From Rubrobacteraceae bacterium (GTDB lineage: Bacteria; Actinomycetota; Rubrobacteria; Rubrobacterales; Rubrobacteraceae): a stretch of 35,401 bases of DNA. The position numbers were made by a program, and so were the translations under genes. Within the stretch, counting starts at the first letter, position 1; each line of letters starts with the position of its first letter. Positions 24,729-31,859 of this stretch are shown piece by piece. The notes under the pieces are model-generated. The model had not been told where the DNA came from. It did not search any database and saw only the letters and a list, made by a program, of their open reading frames with translations. Location of the stretch: positions 1-35,401 of the forward strand of contig JAIMBO010000015.1 of assembly GCA_023511405.1 (NCBI GenBank), written 5' to 3'.

Positions 24729-25468
24729 CGACGGTACCCGCAGAGCTCGTCCGGGCGTTGCGGCAAACCTCCGCGGTTGCCGTACTCACCGGATCGGGCG
24801 TCTCCGCGGAGAGCGGCATACCCACCTTCCGGGGAGGCGGGGATTCCCTCTGGAAGCGTTATGACCCCCGGGAGCTCGCCACCCCGGAGGCGTTCTCGCG
24901 CGACCCTCGCCTCGTGTGGGAGTGGTACCTCTGGCGCCGGTCGCTGGTGGTCGGAGCCGAGCCCAACCCCGCGCATCTCGCTCTCGCGGAGATGGAGGGA
25001 TTCTTCTCTTCCTTCACGCTCATCACCCAGAACGTCGACGGGCTGCACGAGCGGGCGGGGAGCCGCAACGTCCTGGAGCTGCACGGGAATATCCTGCGCT
25101 CGAGGTGCACGGCCGAGGGAGAGATCTCGGAGCCGCGGCGGCAGGAGGTGCCGCCCCGCTGCCGGCGGTGCGGGGCCCTGCTCAGGCCCGACGTGGTGTG
25201 GTTCGGGGAGATGTTGCCGGAGGGGCCGGTGCGGGCAGCGTTCGAGGCGTCCAGCTCGTGCGGGGTCTTCTTCTCGGTCGGCACCTCCTCTCTGGTCTAC
25301 CCGGCCGCGGCTCTTCCGGAGGAGGCCAGGGCCTCCGGGGCGATCCTGGTCGAGATCAACCCGGAGGAGACCCCGCTCACCCGACGGGCGGATTTCTCGT
25401 TCAGGGAGAGCGCATCGGTGGTGCTCCCCGAATTAGTGAAACGCCTCCGTGCGCAGGGTGATTATTGA
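24725..25468 (+). CDS. Sir2-family NAD-dependent protein deacylase (CobB-like)
   Basis: Sirtuins remove acyl groups from lysines using NAD. Motifs seen are VLTGSGVSAESGIPTFR (NAD binding), TQNVDGLHERAG, catalytic His120 in LELHG and the VVWFGEMLPE and SVGTSSLVYPA segments. A Tyr68-x-x-Arg71 pair (WYLWRR) matches the class III signature linked to desuccinylase or demalonylase activity (SIRT5, E. coli CobB). The zinc ribbon has only three of four cysteines (Cys128, Cys146, Cys149). Start: CTG 24725 is chosen because it forms a CTGA overlap with the hisS stop, has GGAGGAG 8 nt upstream and includes the first helix (VPAELVRALR). The first standard start, TTG 24758, has no ribosome-binding site and cuts that helix. 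Confidence 0.88.
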   Translation: MTTVPAELVRALRQTSAVAVLTGSGVSAESGIPTFRGGGDSLWKRYDPRELATPEAFSRDPRLVWEWYLWRRSLVVGAEPNPAHLALAEMEGFFSSFTLITQNVDGLHERAGSRNVLELHGNILRSRCTAEGEISEPRRQEVPPRCRRCGALLRPDVVWFGEMLPEGPVRAAFEASSSCGVFFSVGTSSLVYPAAALPEEARASGAILVEINPEETPLTRRADFSFRESASVVLPELVKRLRAQGDY

Positions 25469-26691
25469 GCCCCACCCGGACCGGGCGGATAATGTCTTCT
25501 GTGACGAATACCGGGCGGGTAAAGGGCTGGGATCCGGGCGGGGGGCGTGGAGGTGCGACCTCCCGCTGGGCGGCGCGTCTTTTCGTGCTGGTCTGGCTGG
25601 TCTACCTCGCCTACCCTCTATCCAGGGTCTTCTCCGGCGGCGAGAGGATCTCCGTGGTGGTGCAGCTCTCCGGAGCCGCCCTCTTCGTCGCGGTCTACCT
25701 CTGGGTCGTGCTTTTCGAGCGACCCTACTGGAGAGGAACGGACCCCCGTCGGGTGATCAACCACAGGGTTGCCGTTGGCACCCTGTCTGCGGTCGCTCTC
25801 TCGTTGAGTTTGCTTTACGGGGGCGTCTGGGCCGGGCTGTTCGTCTACGCGAGCGTCGCCGCCGGTATATCTCTCCCGTCGCGGGAGGCGCGTCCTGTCA
25901 TCGCGATGCTCACCGTGGCGGTGGCTGTCTGCTGCCTGGCCTCCGGCATGTCCTGGACCGGTGTCGGGCAGTTCGTGCTGCTCGTCGGGGGGATAGGTTT
26001 CGGGCAGGTGCTCTGGTCTCGTCTGTTCTCGACCGTCAGGGAGCTGGAGGCGGCCCGCGAGGAGATAGCCCGGCTCGCGGTGGCGGAGGAAAGGTTGCGC
26101 TTCGCGCGTGATCTGCACGATCTGCTCGGTCACAGCCTCTCGCTCATCACGGTCAAGAGCGAGGTGGCGCGAAAGGTCGCCGACAGAGATCCCAGGCGTG
26201 CCACCGCAGAGATGCGTGAGGTAGAAGAGATCGCGCGTCGGGCCCTTGGTGAGGTCAGGGAGGCGGTCTCCGGATATCGCAGGCCCGCTCTCGAGGCCGA
26301 GATCGCGGGCGCCGCCCAGATGCTCGAGGCCTCGGGGATCTCCTGCAGCGTAGACCTTCCGGAAGGGGATCTCCCCGAAGCTGTCCGGGAGACCTTCTGC
26401 TGGGTGATACGGGAGGCGGTGACGAACGTCATCCGCCACAGCGGGGCTCGCAGGTGCCGGATCTCGGTGGGGTGCGAGGGTGAGGTCTGCTTCGTCGAGG
26501 TTCGTGACGACGGACGGGGTGTGGTGGAGGGTTTTGCGGCCGGGAGCGGGTTGGTCGGGCTCTCCGAGCGCCTGCGTGCGCGGGGAGGGACCCTGCTGGC
26601 GAGCAACCTCCCGCCCGGCGGGTTCAGGGTACGGGCCGAGCTTCCGTGGCGGGATTCCGTACCGAGAGCGGCTGATACTCTTCGACGGTGA
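25465..26691 (+). CDS. Membrane histidine kinase, HisKA_3 (NarL/DesK) class
   Basis: This 408-residue protein has five or six membrane helices in the first 185 residues, a short coiled coil (about 188-212), then the HisKA_3 dimerisation domain with phospho-acceptor His218 (ARDLHDLLGHSLSLI) and a HATPase domain with the N-box (IREAVTNVIRHSG, Asn321), G1 box DDGRG and G2 box SGLVGLSERL. The signal is unknown. It starts at TTG in a TTGA overlap with the sirtuin stop, with aggg upstream; an alternative ATG lies at 25492. Kinases of this class normally have a LuxR-type response regulator directly downstream, but none is encoded here. Confidence 0.9.
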   Translation: MSPTRTGRIMSSVTNTGRVKGWDPGGGRGGATSRWAARLFVLVWLVYLAYPLSRVFSGGERISVVVQLSGAALFVAVYLWVVLFERPYWRGTDPRRVINHRVAVGTLSAVALSLSLLYGGVWAGLFVYASVAAGISLPSREARPVIAMLTVAVAVCCLASGMSWTGVGQFVLLVGGIGFGQVLWSRLFSTVRELEAAREEIARLAVAEERLRFARDLHDLLGHSLSLITVKSEVARKVADRDPRRATAEMREVEEIARRALGEVREAVSGYRRPALEAEIAGAAQMLEASGISCSVDLPEGDLPEAVRETFCWVIREAVTNVIRHSGARRCRISVGCEGEVCFVEVRDDGRGVVEGFAAGSGLVGLSERLRARGGTLLASNLPPGGFRVRAELPWRDSVPRAADTLRR

Positions 26692-26977
26692 TCCGTCTTG
26701 GGATCGGCCCACGGTCCCGGGGCAACGGGAGTGGGCTGGCGACCTCATCCCCTGGCCTGCGGGCGTGTCACACGCCCCGGCCTGGTCCGTCGAGGAGGTG
26801 CGGGCGGAGCGAGGGATGTCCGCCGGGCGCTTCCAGGGTTCTCGACGCAGATTCCCTTCATCCCGTACGGGGTGGTCCGCGAGGCAGATGTCTCTTCCCG
26901 AAGGGAAAGGAGCATCTTCGGTCGGAGATGGAGGGTACACTCGAATTGGGTATCGACGATCACGTGGAGGAACTCGT
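26688..26977 (+). other. Gene-poor gap after the kinase; possible response-regulator remnant
   Basis: A GTGA overlap at the kinase stop begins a frame whose first codons read MIRL, the usual opening of a NarL/LuxR response regulator, but the rest does not resemble a receiver or HTH domain and is Arg/Gly/Ser/Pro-rich, unlike coding sequence here. The gap also holds a 7-bp hairpin (GGGCGTG, loop TCA, CACGCCC at 26761-26777) and a TACACT at 26935-26940 that could be a -10 box for the transporter. No convincing gene is seen. Confidence 0.4.
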
Positions 26978-28300
26978 TTGGTGGAGCGAGACGTCGCCGA
27001 GCGTGTCTACGAGTGGGTGACGGACGAAGATGCCGAAGGCAGCGCCTGCGAGGGCATACCGGAGGAGGCCTGCAGGGAGGCTCCGCGGAGCTTTCTGCTC
27101 AACCTCGCCAATGGCGCGGCGACGAAGCTCGCCGAGCAACTCGCCAGCCCCGACCTGGTCCTGGTGTGGTTCTTGAGCGTGCTGGGTGCTCCGGTTTTCT
27201 TCTCCGGGATGCTGGAGCCCGTGCGTCGGGGAGCGGCGATGTTCCCGCAGCTGGCGGTGTCGGGGCGTATGCGGGCGTATGGGAGACGTAAGTGGTTCTG
27301 GGTCGGGGCGGGCGTGTTACAGGCCGTCACGCTCGTGGTCATGCTCGTCGCCGGACTGGTGTTGAGCGGCGGGGTCGCGGGTGTGGTGATCGTCGCCGCG
27401 CTGCTGGTCTTCAGCGTGGCGAGCGGCGTCGGCTCCGTGGCCTTCAAGGACGTGATGGGCAAGACCATACCGAAGGGTAAGCGAGGCCAGCTCTTGGGAC
27501 TTCGGTCCTCGATCGGGGGCGCCCTCACCATAGCCGCCGGGTTGGTCCTCTACGGCGTGGTGGCCGGGGCGAACGGGGTGGCGCCGTTCGTTGCCCTCCT
27601 GGGCTTCGCCGCGGTACTGTGGGCCCTCGCCGCCGGGTTGTTCGCGCGGATCGAGGAGCAACCCGGCGCTACGGGAGGGGGACGGAATGCCCTCAGCGAG
27701 CTGCGCCACGGGTGGAGGCTGCTCACCGGCGTTCGCGGGTTCAGATGGTTCATACTCAGTCGAGGGTTGCTGCTCTCCGCGGAGCTCTCCATACCCTTCT
27801 ACACCCTGCGCGCTCGTCAGATCACGGGTGCGGGCAGGGGGTTCGGTCTCTTCGTCGTGGCGCTGGGGGTGGCCGCCTTGATAGGGGGACCCGTCTGGGG
27901 GCGCATCTCCGACCTCGTCTCGAGCCGTCTGGTGCTGGTAGCGGCCGGGCTGGTGGGGGCCCTCGCTGCGGCGGGGGCGCTCTCGTTCGGGATCTTCTCC
28001 TCCGGTCGGTCGAGCCCTTATCTCTACGCCCTGATCTTCCTGGTGGTGGGTTTCGCCCGGGATGGGGTCCGGGTAGGGAGGAAGAGCTACGTGGTGGATG
28101 CTTCCCCACCTGACGAGCGGCCTCTGTACACGGCGACGGCGAACACCGCCTCCGGTGTGCTCACCTTCATGTTCATCACGCTCGGGTTCTTCGCTCAGGC
28201 TGCGGGGGTGGGTGCGACGCTGGCGGTCTTGCTGGTGCTCGGGTTGCTGGGGGCCGCCGCGGCCTGGCGTATGCCCGAGGCTGGGGAGATGGTCGAATAG
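26978..28300 (+). CDS. MFS-type transporter with soluble N-terminal motif
   Basis: From TTG 26978 (or GTG 26981) the protein is about 440 residues, with ggagg 7-10 nt upstream. A short cytosolic N-terminus containing VTDEDAEGSACEGIPEEACREAP precedes roughly 11-12 membrane helices (FLSVLGAPVFFSGML, VLQAVTLVVMLVAGLVL, GVVIVAALLVFSVASGV, and so on to ATLAVLLVLGLLGAAAAW). The MFS-like loop GRISDLVSSRL follows helix 7 or 8. The frame stays open 500 bp further upstream through the kinase gene, but that part is out of frame with the kinase and not real. The N-terminal acidic and Cys motif matches an uncharacterised MFS subgroup I recall from other bacteria; substrate unknown. Confidence 0.8.
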   Translation: MVERDVAERVYEWVTDEDAEGSACEGIPEEACREAPRSFLLNLANGAATKLAEQLASPDLVLVWFLSVLGAPVFFSGMLEPVRRGAAMFPQLAVSGRMRAYGRRKWFWVGAGVLQAVTLVVMLVAGLVLSGGVAGVVIVAALLVFSVASGVGSVAFKDVMGKTIPKGKRGQLLGLRSSIGGALTIAAGLVLYGVVAGANGVAPFVALLGFAAVLWALAAGLFARIEEQPGATGGGRNALSELRHGWRLLTGVRGFRWFILSRGLLLSAELSIPFYTLRARQITGAGRGFGLFVVALGVAALIGGPVWGRISDLVSSRLVLVAAGLVGALAAAGALSFGIFSSGRSSPYLYALIFLVVGFARDGVRVGRKSYVVDASPPDERPLYTATANTASGVLTFMFITLGFFAQAAGVGATLAVLLVLGLLGAAAAWRMPEAGEMVE

Positions 28301-28383
28301 CGCGAATCCCGGAGCGTGTTCGCTGGCTTCACGCGTCTTTGTTCTCTGTACGACCAGCTGTTACGTCCGGCCTCGACCGCTGA

Positions 28384-28420
28384 GAGCGCCGGTCGCGATG
28401 TTCTACAGCGACCGGCGCTC
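28384..28420. terminator. Strong 13-bp hairpin between convergent genes
   Basis: GAGCGCCGGTCGC (28384-28396) pairs perfectly with 28408-28420 around an 11-nt loop. It lies 84 bp after the transporter stop and about 150 bp beyond the stop of the minus-strand gene at 28572. No T-run is present. The remainder of the 28301-28571 gap shows only a weaker GAGCC/GGCTC hairpin (28542-28556) and no gene. Confidence 0.55.
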
Positions 28421-28571
28421 CGCCGAGCACGCACCATCCGGTGCCAGCGGCTCCACTGCGGAAGGTCCATGCGTGAAGACGGTCGCTCTCTATTGCCTTC
28501 GACTGCGAGGCGTCGCTCATGCGGTTCTCCCGATCCCGTGCGAGCCGGCAGGGCTCACGGTGACCGTCTGG

Positions 28572-29141
28572 CTACTCCACCTCCCGGCCGGTCTTTATCT
28601 TCACCCCCTCGAAATCGACCTCTACGGTTTCGGTGAACCGCATTCCGTTCTCCTTGTCGTGGCGGTGAAACTCCGGGGGTTCTATCCTGACCCTCAGGGT
28701 GTACTCTCCGTCTCCAGGGACGTGCCAGTTCCTGCCGTAGTGGTAGAGCCAGGGGTGCCACAAGAAGGGTTGAAGATGGGTGCCGACCTCTTCGCCCGCG
28801 GCGTCCACGAGGGTGGCGTGCACCTCCAGTCCGGGGATGAAGCGACCGTCCGATCCATCCCGTACCGAGACTTCTACGTGGACGTTTTCTTCCTCGGATG
28901 GGTTCTGCCACTCCAGGCGCCCGTCTCGCATGTGGTACATTCCCTCGGCCCGCTCGACGGCGTAGCCGACCAGGTAATCACCGGCCCGCTTCTCCCCTCC
29001 ATCATCGGCCACCTCTCGTGTCATGTGCTCCAGCGCCTTCTGCAGGGCCTTCCCCTGCTCCCGTGCCAGGTCCAACTGCTCCTCGGTCGCCTCGTCGCTG
29101 GGACGCATAGGCGGCCGGGACGACCGTTCCTCCCGGTGCAT
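28572..29141 (-). CDS. P19/Tp34-like iron-transport-domain protein
   Basis: This 189-residue protein resembles the P19/Tp34 periplasmic metal-binding family over its C-terminal two thirds. The best matches are HYGRN (His134, P19 HYGAN), GDGEYTLRVRIEPPEF and RHDKENGMRF (His161, P19 GRHVDEE). The methionine ligand of P19 has no counterpart (QPFLW instead) and an N-terminal His ligand is uncertain. The first 50 residues are charged and helical; there is no signal peptide or lipobox, so it should be cytosolic unless exported differently. ATG 29141 follows aaggag by 8 nt. Six 11-bp repeats lie upstream. It ends near a convergent hairpin. Function in metal handling is inferred. Confidence 0.6.
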   Translation of the reverse strand: MHREERSSRPPMRPSDEATEEQLDLAREQGKALQKALEHMTREVADDGGEKRAGDYLVGYAVERAEGMYHMRDGRLEWQNPSEEENVHVEVSVRDGSDGRFIPGLEVHATLVDAAGEEVGTHLQPFLWHPWLYHYGRNWHVPGDGEYTLRVRIEPPEFHRHDKENGMRFTETVEVDFEGVKIKTGREVE

Positions 29142-29193
29142 GTGTGTTCTCTCCTTTCGTCCGTTGCCGCTTCTTACGGATATCCTTCCCGGT

Positions 29194-29257
29194 CTGGATA
29201 AAACCGGGATGAAGCTCGGTTAAGCCGGGATAAAGAGGAGATTAAGCTGGCTTAAAC
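29194..29257 (-). repeat. Six tandem 11-bp direct repeats upstream of P19-like gene
   Basis: Read on the minus strand from 29257 the units are TTTAAGCCAG, CTTAATCTCCT, CTTTATCCCGG, CTTAACCGAG, CTTCATCCCGG and TTTTATCCAGA, five spaced 11 bp and one 10 bp. The shared core is TT(A/T/C)A followed by a C-rich half. They end about 53 bp before the ATG at 29141. Spacing of one helical turn places all cores on one face of the DNA, as in OmpR/PhoP-family operators. A possible -10, TAAGAA, lies near 29172-29177. Confidence 0.65.
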
Positions 29258-29297
29258 TCATCCGTTCGTGCCGCCGTGTTGGCTTCGGGAGACGAGA

Positions 29298-31097
29298 TCA
29301 TTTCTTGCGCCGAATCGCTATGTGCAGCTCCCTGAGCTGCTCCTCGGTGACCGGGGAGGGGGCATCCATCATCTCGTCGCGGGCAGCCTGGGTCTTTGGG
29401 AAGGCCATCACCTCGCGTATGTTCGGCTCGTCGCGCAGCACCATGACGAGCCGGTCTATCCCCGGTGCTATCCCGCCGTGCGGCGGTGCACCGTAGCGGA
29501 AGGCCCTCAGGATGGCCCCGAAGCGGCGCTCGGCCTCTTCTCTGTGTATCCCGATCACGTCGAAGACCTTCTGCTGCAGGTCCGGGCGGTGGATCCTGAT
29601 GCTCCCGGAGGCGAGTTCGACCCCGTTGGCGACCAGGTCGTAGAGCTGCCCGGTGACCTTCAGGGGGTCGCTCTCGAGCAGAGGGATGTCCTCCTCGCGC
29701 GGCATGGTGAACATGTGGTGCATCGGCTCGATGCGTTTCTCTTCCTCGTTGTACTCGAAGAGGGGGAAGTCCGTAATCCAGCAGAACGCGAGCTCGTCTT
29801 TGTCTACCAGACCGAGCCGGTCGCGCAGGTGGAGCCTGAGGCGGCTGAGGCTCTCGAAAACGACCGGGTCCCGATCGGCGACGAAGAACAGCCAGTCTCC
29901 TTCCCCGGCGCCGAGCTTCTCGCGCAGGATGCGCTGCTCTTCCCCGGAGAAGAACTTGGCGATCGGGCCCGAGAGTCCATCGCGGGTGACCCTGAAGTGG
30001 GCGAGCCCGCGCGCCCCGCCCTCGGAGGCGACGGCGGTGAGCTCGTCCATCTCGCGTCGGGTGAGGTCGCCGAGTCCGGGGACCGAGATGCCGCGCACCG
30101 ACCCGCCGGATTCCACCGCCCCCCGGAAGACTTTGAACTCGCTCGTTCGAGCCACCTCGGAGACGTCGGCGAGCTCGAGCCCGAAGCGTACGTCCGGCTT
30201 GTCGGTCCCGAAGCGGCGCATCGCCTCGGCGTAGGTGAGGCGGGGGAAGGGCTTGCTGGCGAGGCGCTTGTCGGTCAGCTCCTCGACTATCCCGGTGTAG
30301 AGCTCCTCGATGAGCTCCAGCACCTCGTCCTGGGTGGTGTAGCTCATCTCCAGATCGAGCTGGGTATGCTCCGGCTGACGGTCGCCGCGCTGGTCCTCGT
30401 CGCGCAGGGCGCGGGCGATCTGGAAGTAGCGCTCGAAGCCGGCGACCATCAGAAGCTGCTTGAACTGCTGCGGGGATTGGGGCAGGGCGTAGAACTCCCC
30501 GGGGTACAGGCGGGAGGGGACGAGGTAGTCGCGGGCCCCTTCCGGGGTGGAGGCGGTCAGAAGCGGCGTCTCTATCTCGACGAAGTCCCTCTCGGAGAGG
30601 TAGTCCCGGATGTACTTGACGACCCGGTGTCGGAAGATGATGTTCTCCTTCATCCGCTCGTGGCGCAGATCCAGGTAGCGGTAGCGCAACCGGAGCAGCT
30701 CGTCTACCGGACGCTCGCGGTCGATCTCGAATGGGGGGGTCTCGGAGGTGTTCAGGATCTCCAGCGAGGTGGCTTCTACTTCGATCTCCCCGGTCGGGAG
30801 TTCGGGGTTCTCGTTGCCCTCCGGTCGCCTCCTCACGGTCCCCGACACCGAGATCGACCACTCCGGTCTCAGGCGCTCGGCGGCCTCGAAGGCCTCGCCG
30901 TGTTCGGGGTCGAAGACTACCTGCGTTATCCCCCAGCGATCGCGCAGGTCTATGAAGATGAGCCCGCCGTGGTCCCGCCTGCGGTTCACCCAGCCGGCGA
31001 GCCGCACCTGCCTTCCCGCGTCGTCGGCCCGCAGCTCGCCGGCCGTGTGCGTCCTGTAGGGGTTCGCGCTCCCGATGGCGTGGTCTTCGCTCCGCAA
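29298..31097 (-). CDS. aspS: Aspartate-tRNA ligase AspRS
   Basis: This 599-residue bacterial-type class II synthetase has the N-terminal OB anticodon-binding domain (VRLAGWVNRRRDHGGLIFIDLRD), motif 2 around FQIARALRDEDQRGDRQPEHTQLD, the bacterial GAD insertion (about 300-420) and motif 3 GGIAPGIDRLVM. TTG 31097 is chosen because gagaggag lies 5 nt upstream and it begins close to RSEDHAIGSANPYRTHTAGEL; an upstream TTG at 31136 would add 13 residues. A TACGAT at 31144-31149 may be the -10. Whether it also charges tRNA-Asn cannot be told from what I can see. Confidence 0.96.
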   Translation of the reverse strand: MRSEDHAIGSANPYRTHTAGELRADDAGRQVRLAGWVNRRRDHGGLIFIDLRDRWGITQVVFDPEHGEAFEAAERLRPEWSISVSGTVRRRPEGNENPELPTGEIEVEATSLEILNTSETPPFEIDRERPVDELLRLRYRYLDLRHERMKENIIFRHRVVKYIRDYLSERDFVEIETPLLTASTPEGARDYLVPSRLYPGEFYALPQSPQQFKQLLMVAGFERYFQIARALRDEDQRGDRQPEHTQLDLEMSYTTQDEVLELIEELYTGIVEELTDKRLASKPFPRLTYAEAMRRFGTDKPDVRFGLELADVSEVARTSEFKVFRGAVESGGSVRGISVPGLGDLTRREMDELTAVASEGGARGLAHFRVTRDGLSGPIAKFFSGEEQRILREKLGAGEGDWLFFVADRDPVVFESLSRLRLHLRDRLGLVDKDELAFCWITDFPLFEYNEEEKRIEPMHHMFTMPREEDIPLLESDPLKVTGQLYDLVANGVELASGSIRIHRPDLQQKVFDVIGIHREEAERRFGAILRAFRYGAPPHGGIAPGIDRLVMVLRDEPNIREVMAFPKTQAARDEMMDAPSPVTEEQLRELHIAIRRKK

Positions 31098-31208
31098 CGT
31101 CTCTCCTCTCGGTTTTCTACTTCCTTCGGTGGTCAAATAACAGATCGTAACGCATCTCCGGCGCTTCCGTCCCGGCGTCTTCGCGGGTGATCTCGCTTCA
31201 CCCTGGGT

Positions 31209-31214
31209 TAAAAT
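31209..31214 (+). promoter_or_regulatory. -10 element before lipoprotein gene, with 12-codon upstream ORF
   Basis: TAAAAT is followed 10 bp later by an ATG (31224) opening a 12-codon frame that ends with TGA at 31260-31262, overlapping the CTG start of the lipoprotein as CTGA. Transcription would begin within a few bases of that ATG. The -35 position has no consensus match. Confidence 0.45.
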
Positions 31215-31258
31215 CAGGCTCGTATGCGTGATCGGGTGTCTCGTGGGGGAGAGGAGAG

Positions 31259-31816
31259 CTGAGAAGCCGGTTGTTCAGCCTTGTGTTGGCCTCGCTCGTG
31301 TTCCCGCTGCTCCTCGCGGGTTGCGGGGGGAGTTCGAAGGGGGCTTCGTCCCCGGTCTCTGGTTCCTCTTCCCGGGCGAGCGCTCCTTCTTCGTCGTCGA
31401 TCCACTCCTCCGGAGCCACGCGAACCGGTACCGCGTTCGTGCTCAACGAGAGCCAGCCGGTACCCAAGAGTTTCAAGCTCGCCTACGGGCGCAAGGAGCC
31501 CATCGTGGTGCTCTTCTACGAGAAGGGTCAGAACCCGTTCTACCCGCAGGGGCTTGCGGTGGACTCGGCGGTGAGATCGTACCTGGAGAGCCTGGAGGGC
31601 CGCTATCGGGGGATCGGTTACTTCGCCTACGACATAAACGACCCGCAGGGCTACGGCTCGCTCGCCGCCCAGCTCGGCATCGGATACACCCCGTCCGTGA
31701 CCTTGCTCGCTCCGAGCGGCGGGCACTACGTGATACGCGGCGTCTACACCGGGTACGTGCCACGGACTCTGCTCGCGCAGGCTCTCTACGATCTCTCCGC
31801 CTCTCGCGGAGCCTGA
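31259..31816 (+). CDS. Lipoprotein with thioredoxin-like fold lacking CxxC
   Basis: The protein (about 185 residues) has a lipoprotein signal ending LLLAGC, a Ser/Gly-rich linker of about 35 residues, and a domain that reads like thioredoxin: EPIVVLFYEKGQNPFY where CxxC would be, then a helix, YFAYDINDPQGYGSLAAQLGIGYTPSVTLLAP with the cis-Pro-like TPS. It has no cysteines beyond the lipobox, so it cannot be a redox enzyme. The first standard start, TTG 31271, gives MFSLVLASLV without positive charge; CTG 31259 restores the Arg-Ser-Arg typical of a signal peptide and overlaps a short upstream ORF. It lies 43 bp before the cysteine desulfurase. Function unknown. Confidence 0.75.
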   Translation: MRSRLFSLVLASLVFPLLLAGCGGSSKGASSPVSGSSSRASAPSSSSIHSSGATRTGTAFVLNESQPVPKSFKLAYGRKEPIVVLFYEKGQNPFYPQGLAVDSAVRSYLESLEGRYRGIGYFAYDINDPQGYGSLAAQLGIGYTPSVTLLAPSGGHYVIRGVYTGYVPRTLLAQALYDLSASRGA

Positions 31817-31846
31817 GGAAGTGACTGCAAAACCGGCTTCCTGCGT

Positions 31847-31852
31847 TAAACT
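31847..31852 (+). promoter_or_regulatory. -10 element of a leaderless cysteine-desulfurase transcript
   Basis: TAAACT ends 7 bp before ATG 31860, and no Shine-Dalgarno site lies between. A weak CTGCAA sits 16 bp upstream as a possible -35. This supports ATG 31860 as the start rather than the GTG at 31821. Confidence 0.5.
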
Positions 31853-31859
31853 AGCCGTG

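Noticed and set aside
26928-27020. 30-codon frame (MEGTLELGIDD...) before the MFS gene
   Set aside because: Codon use looks fair, but there is no spaced ribosome-binding site and no homology; it overlaps the transporter start. Conservation would be needed.
29242-31190. Long open frames on both strands across aspS (539 and 640 codons)
   Set aside because: AspS has full-length homology on the minus strand; the others are shadow frames with no recognisable domains.
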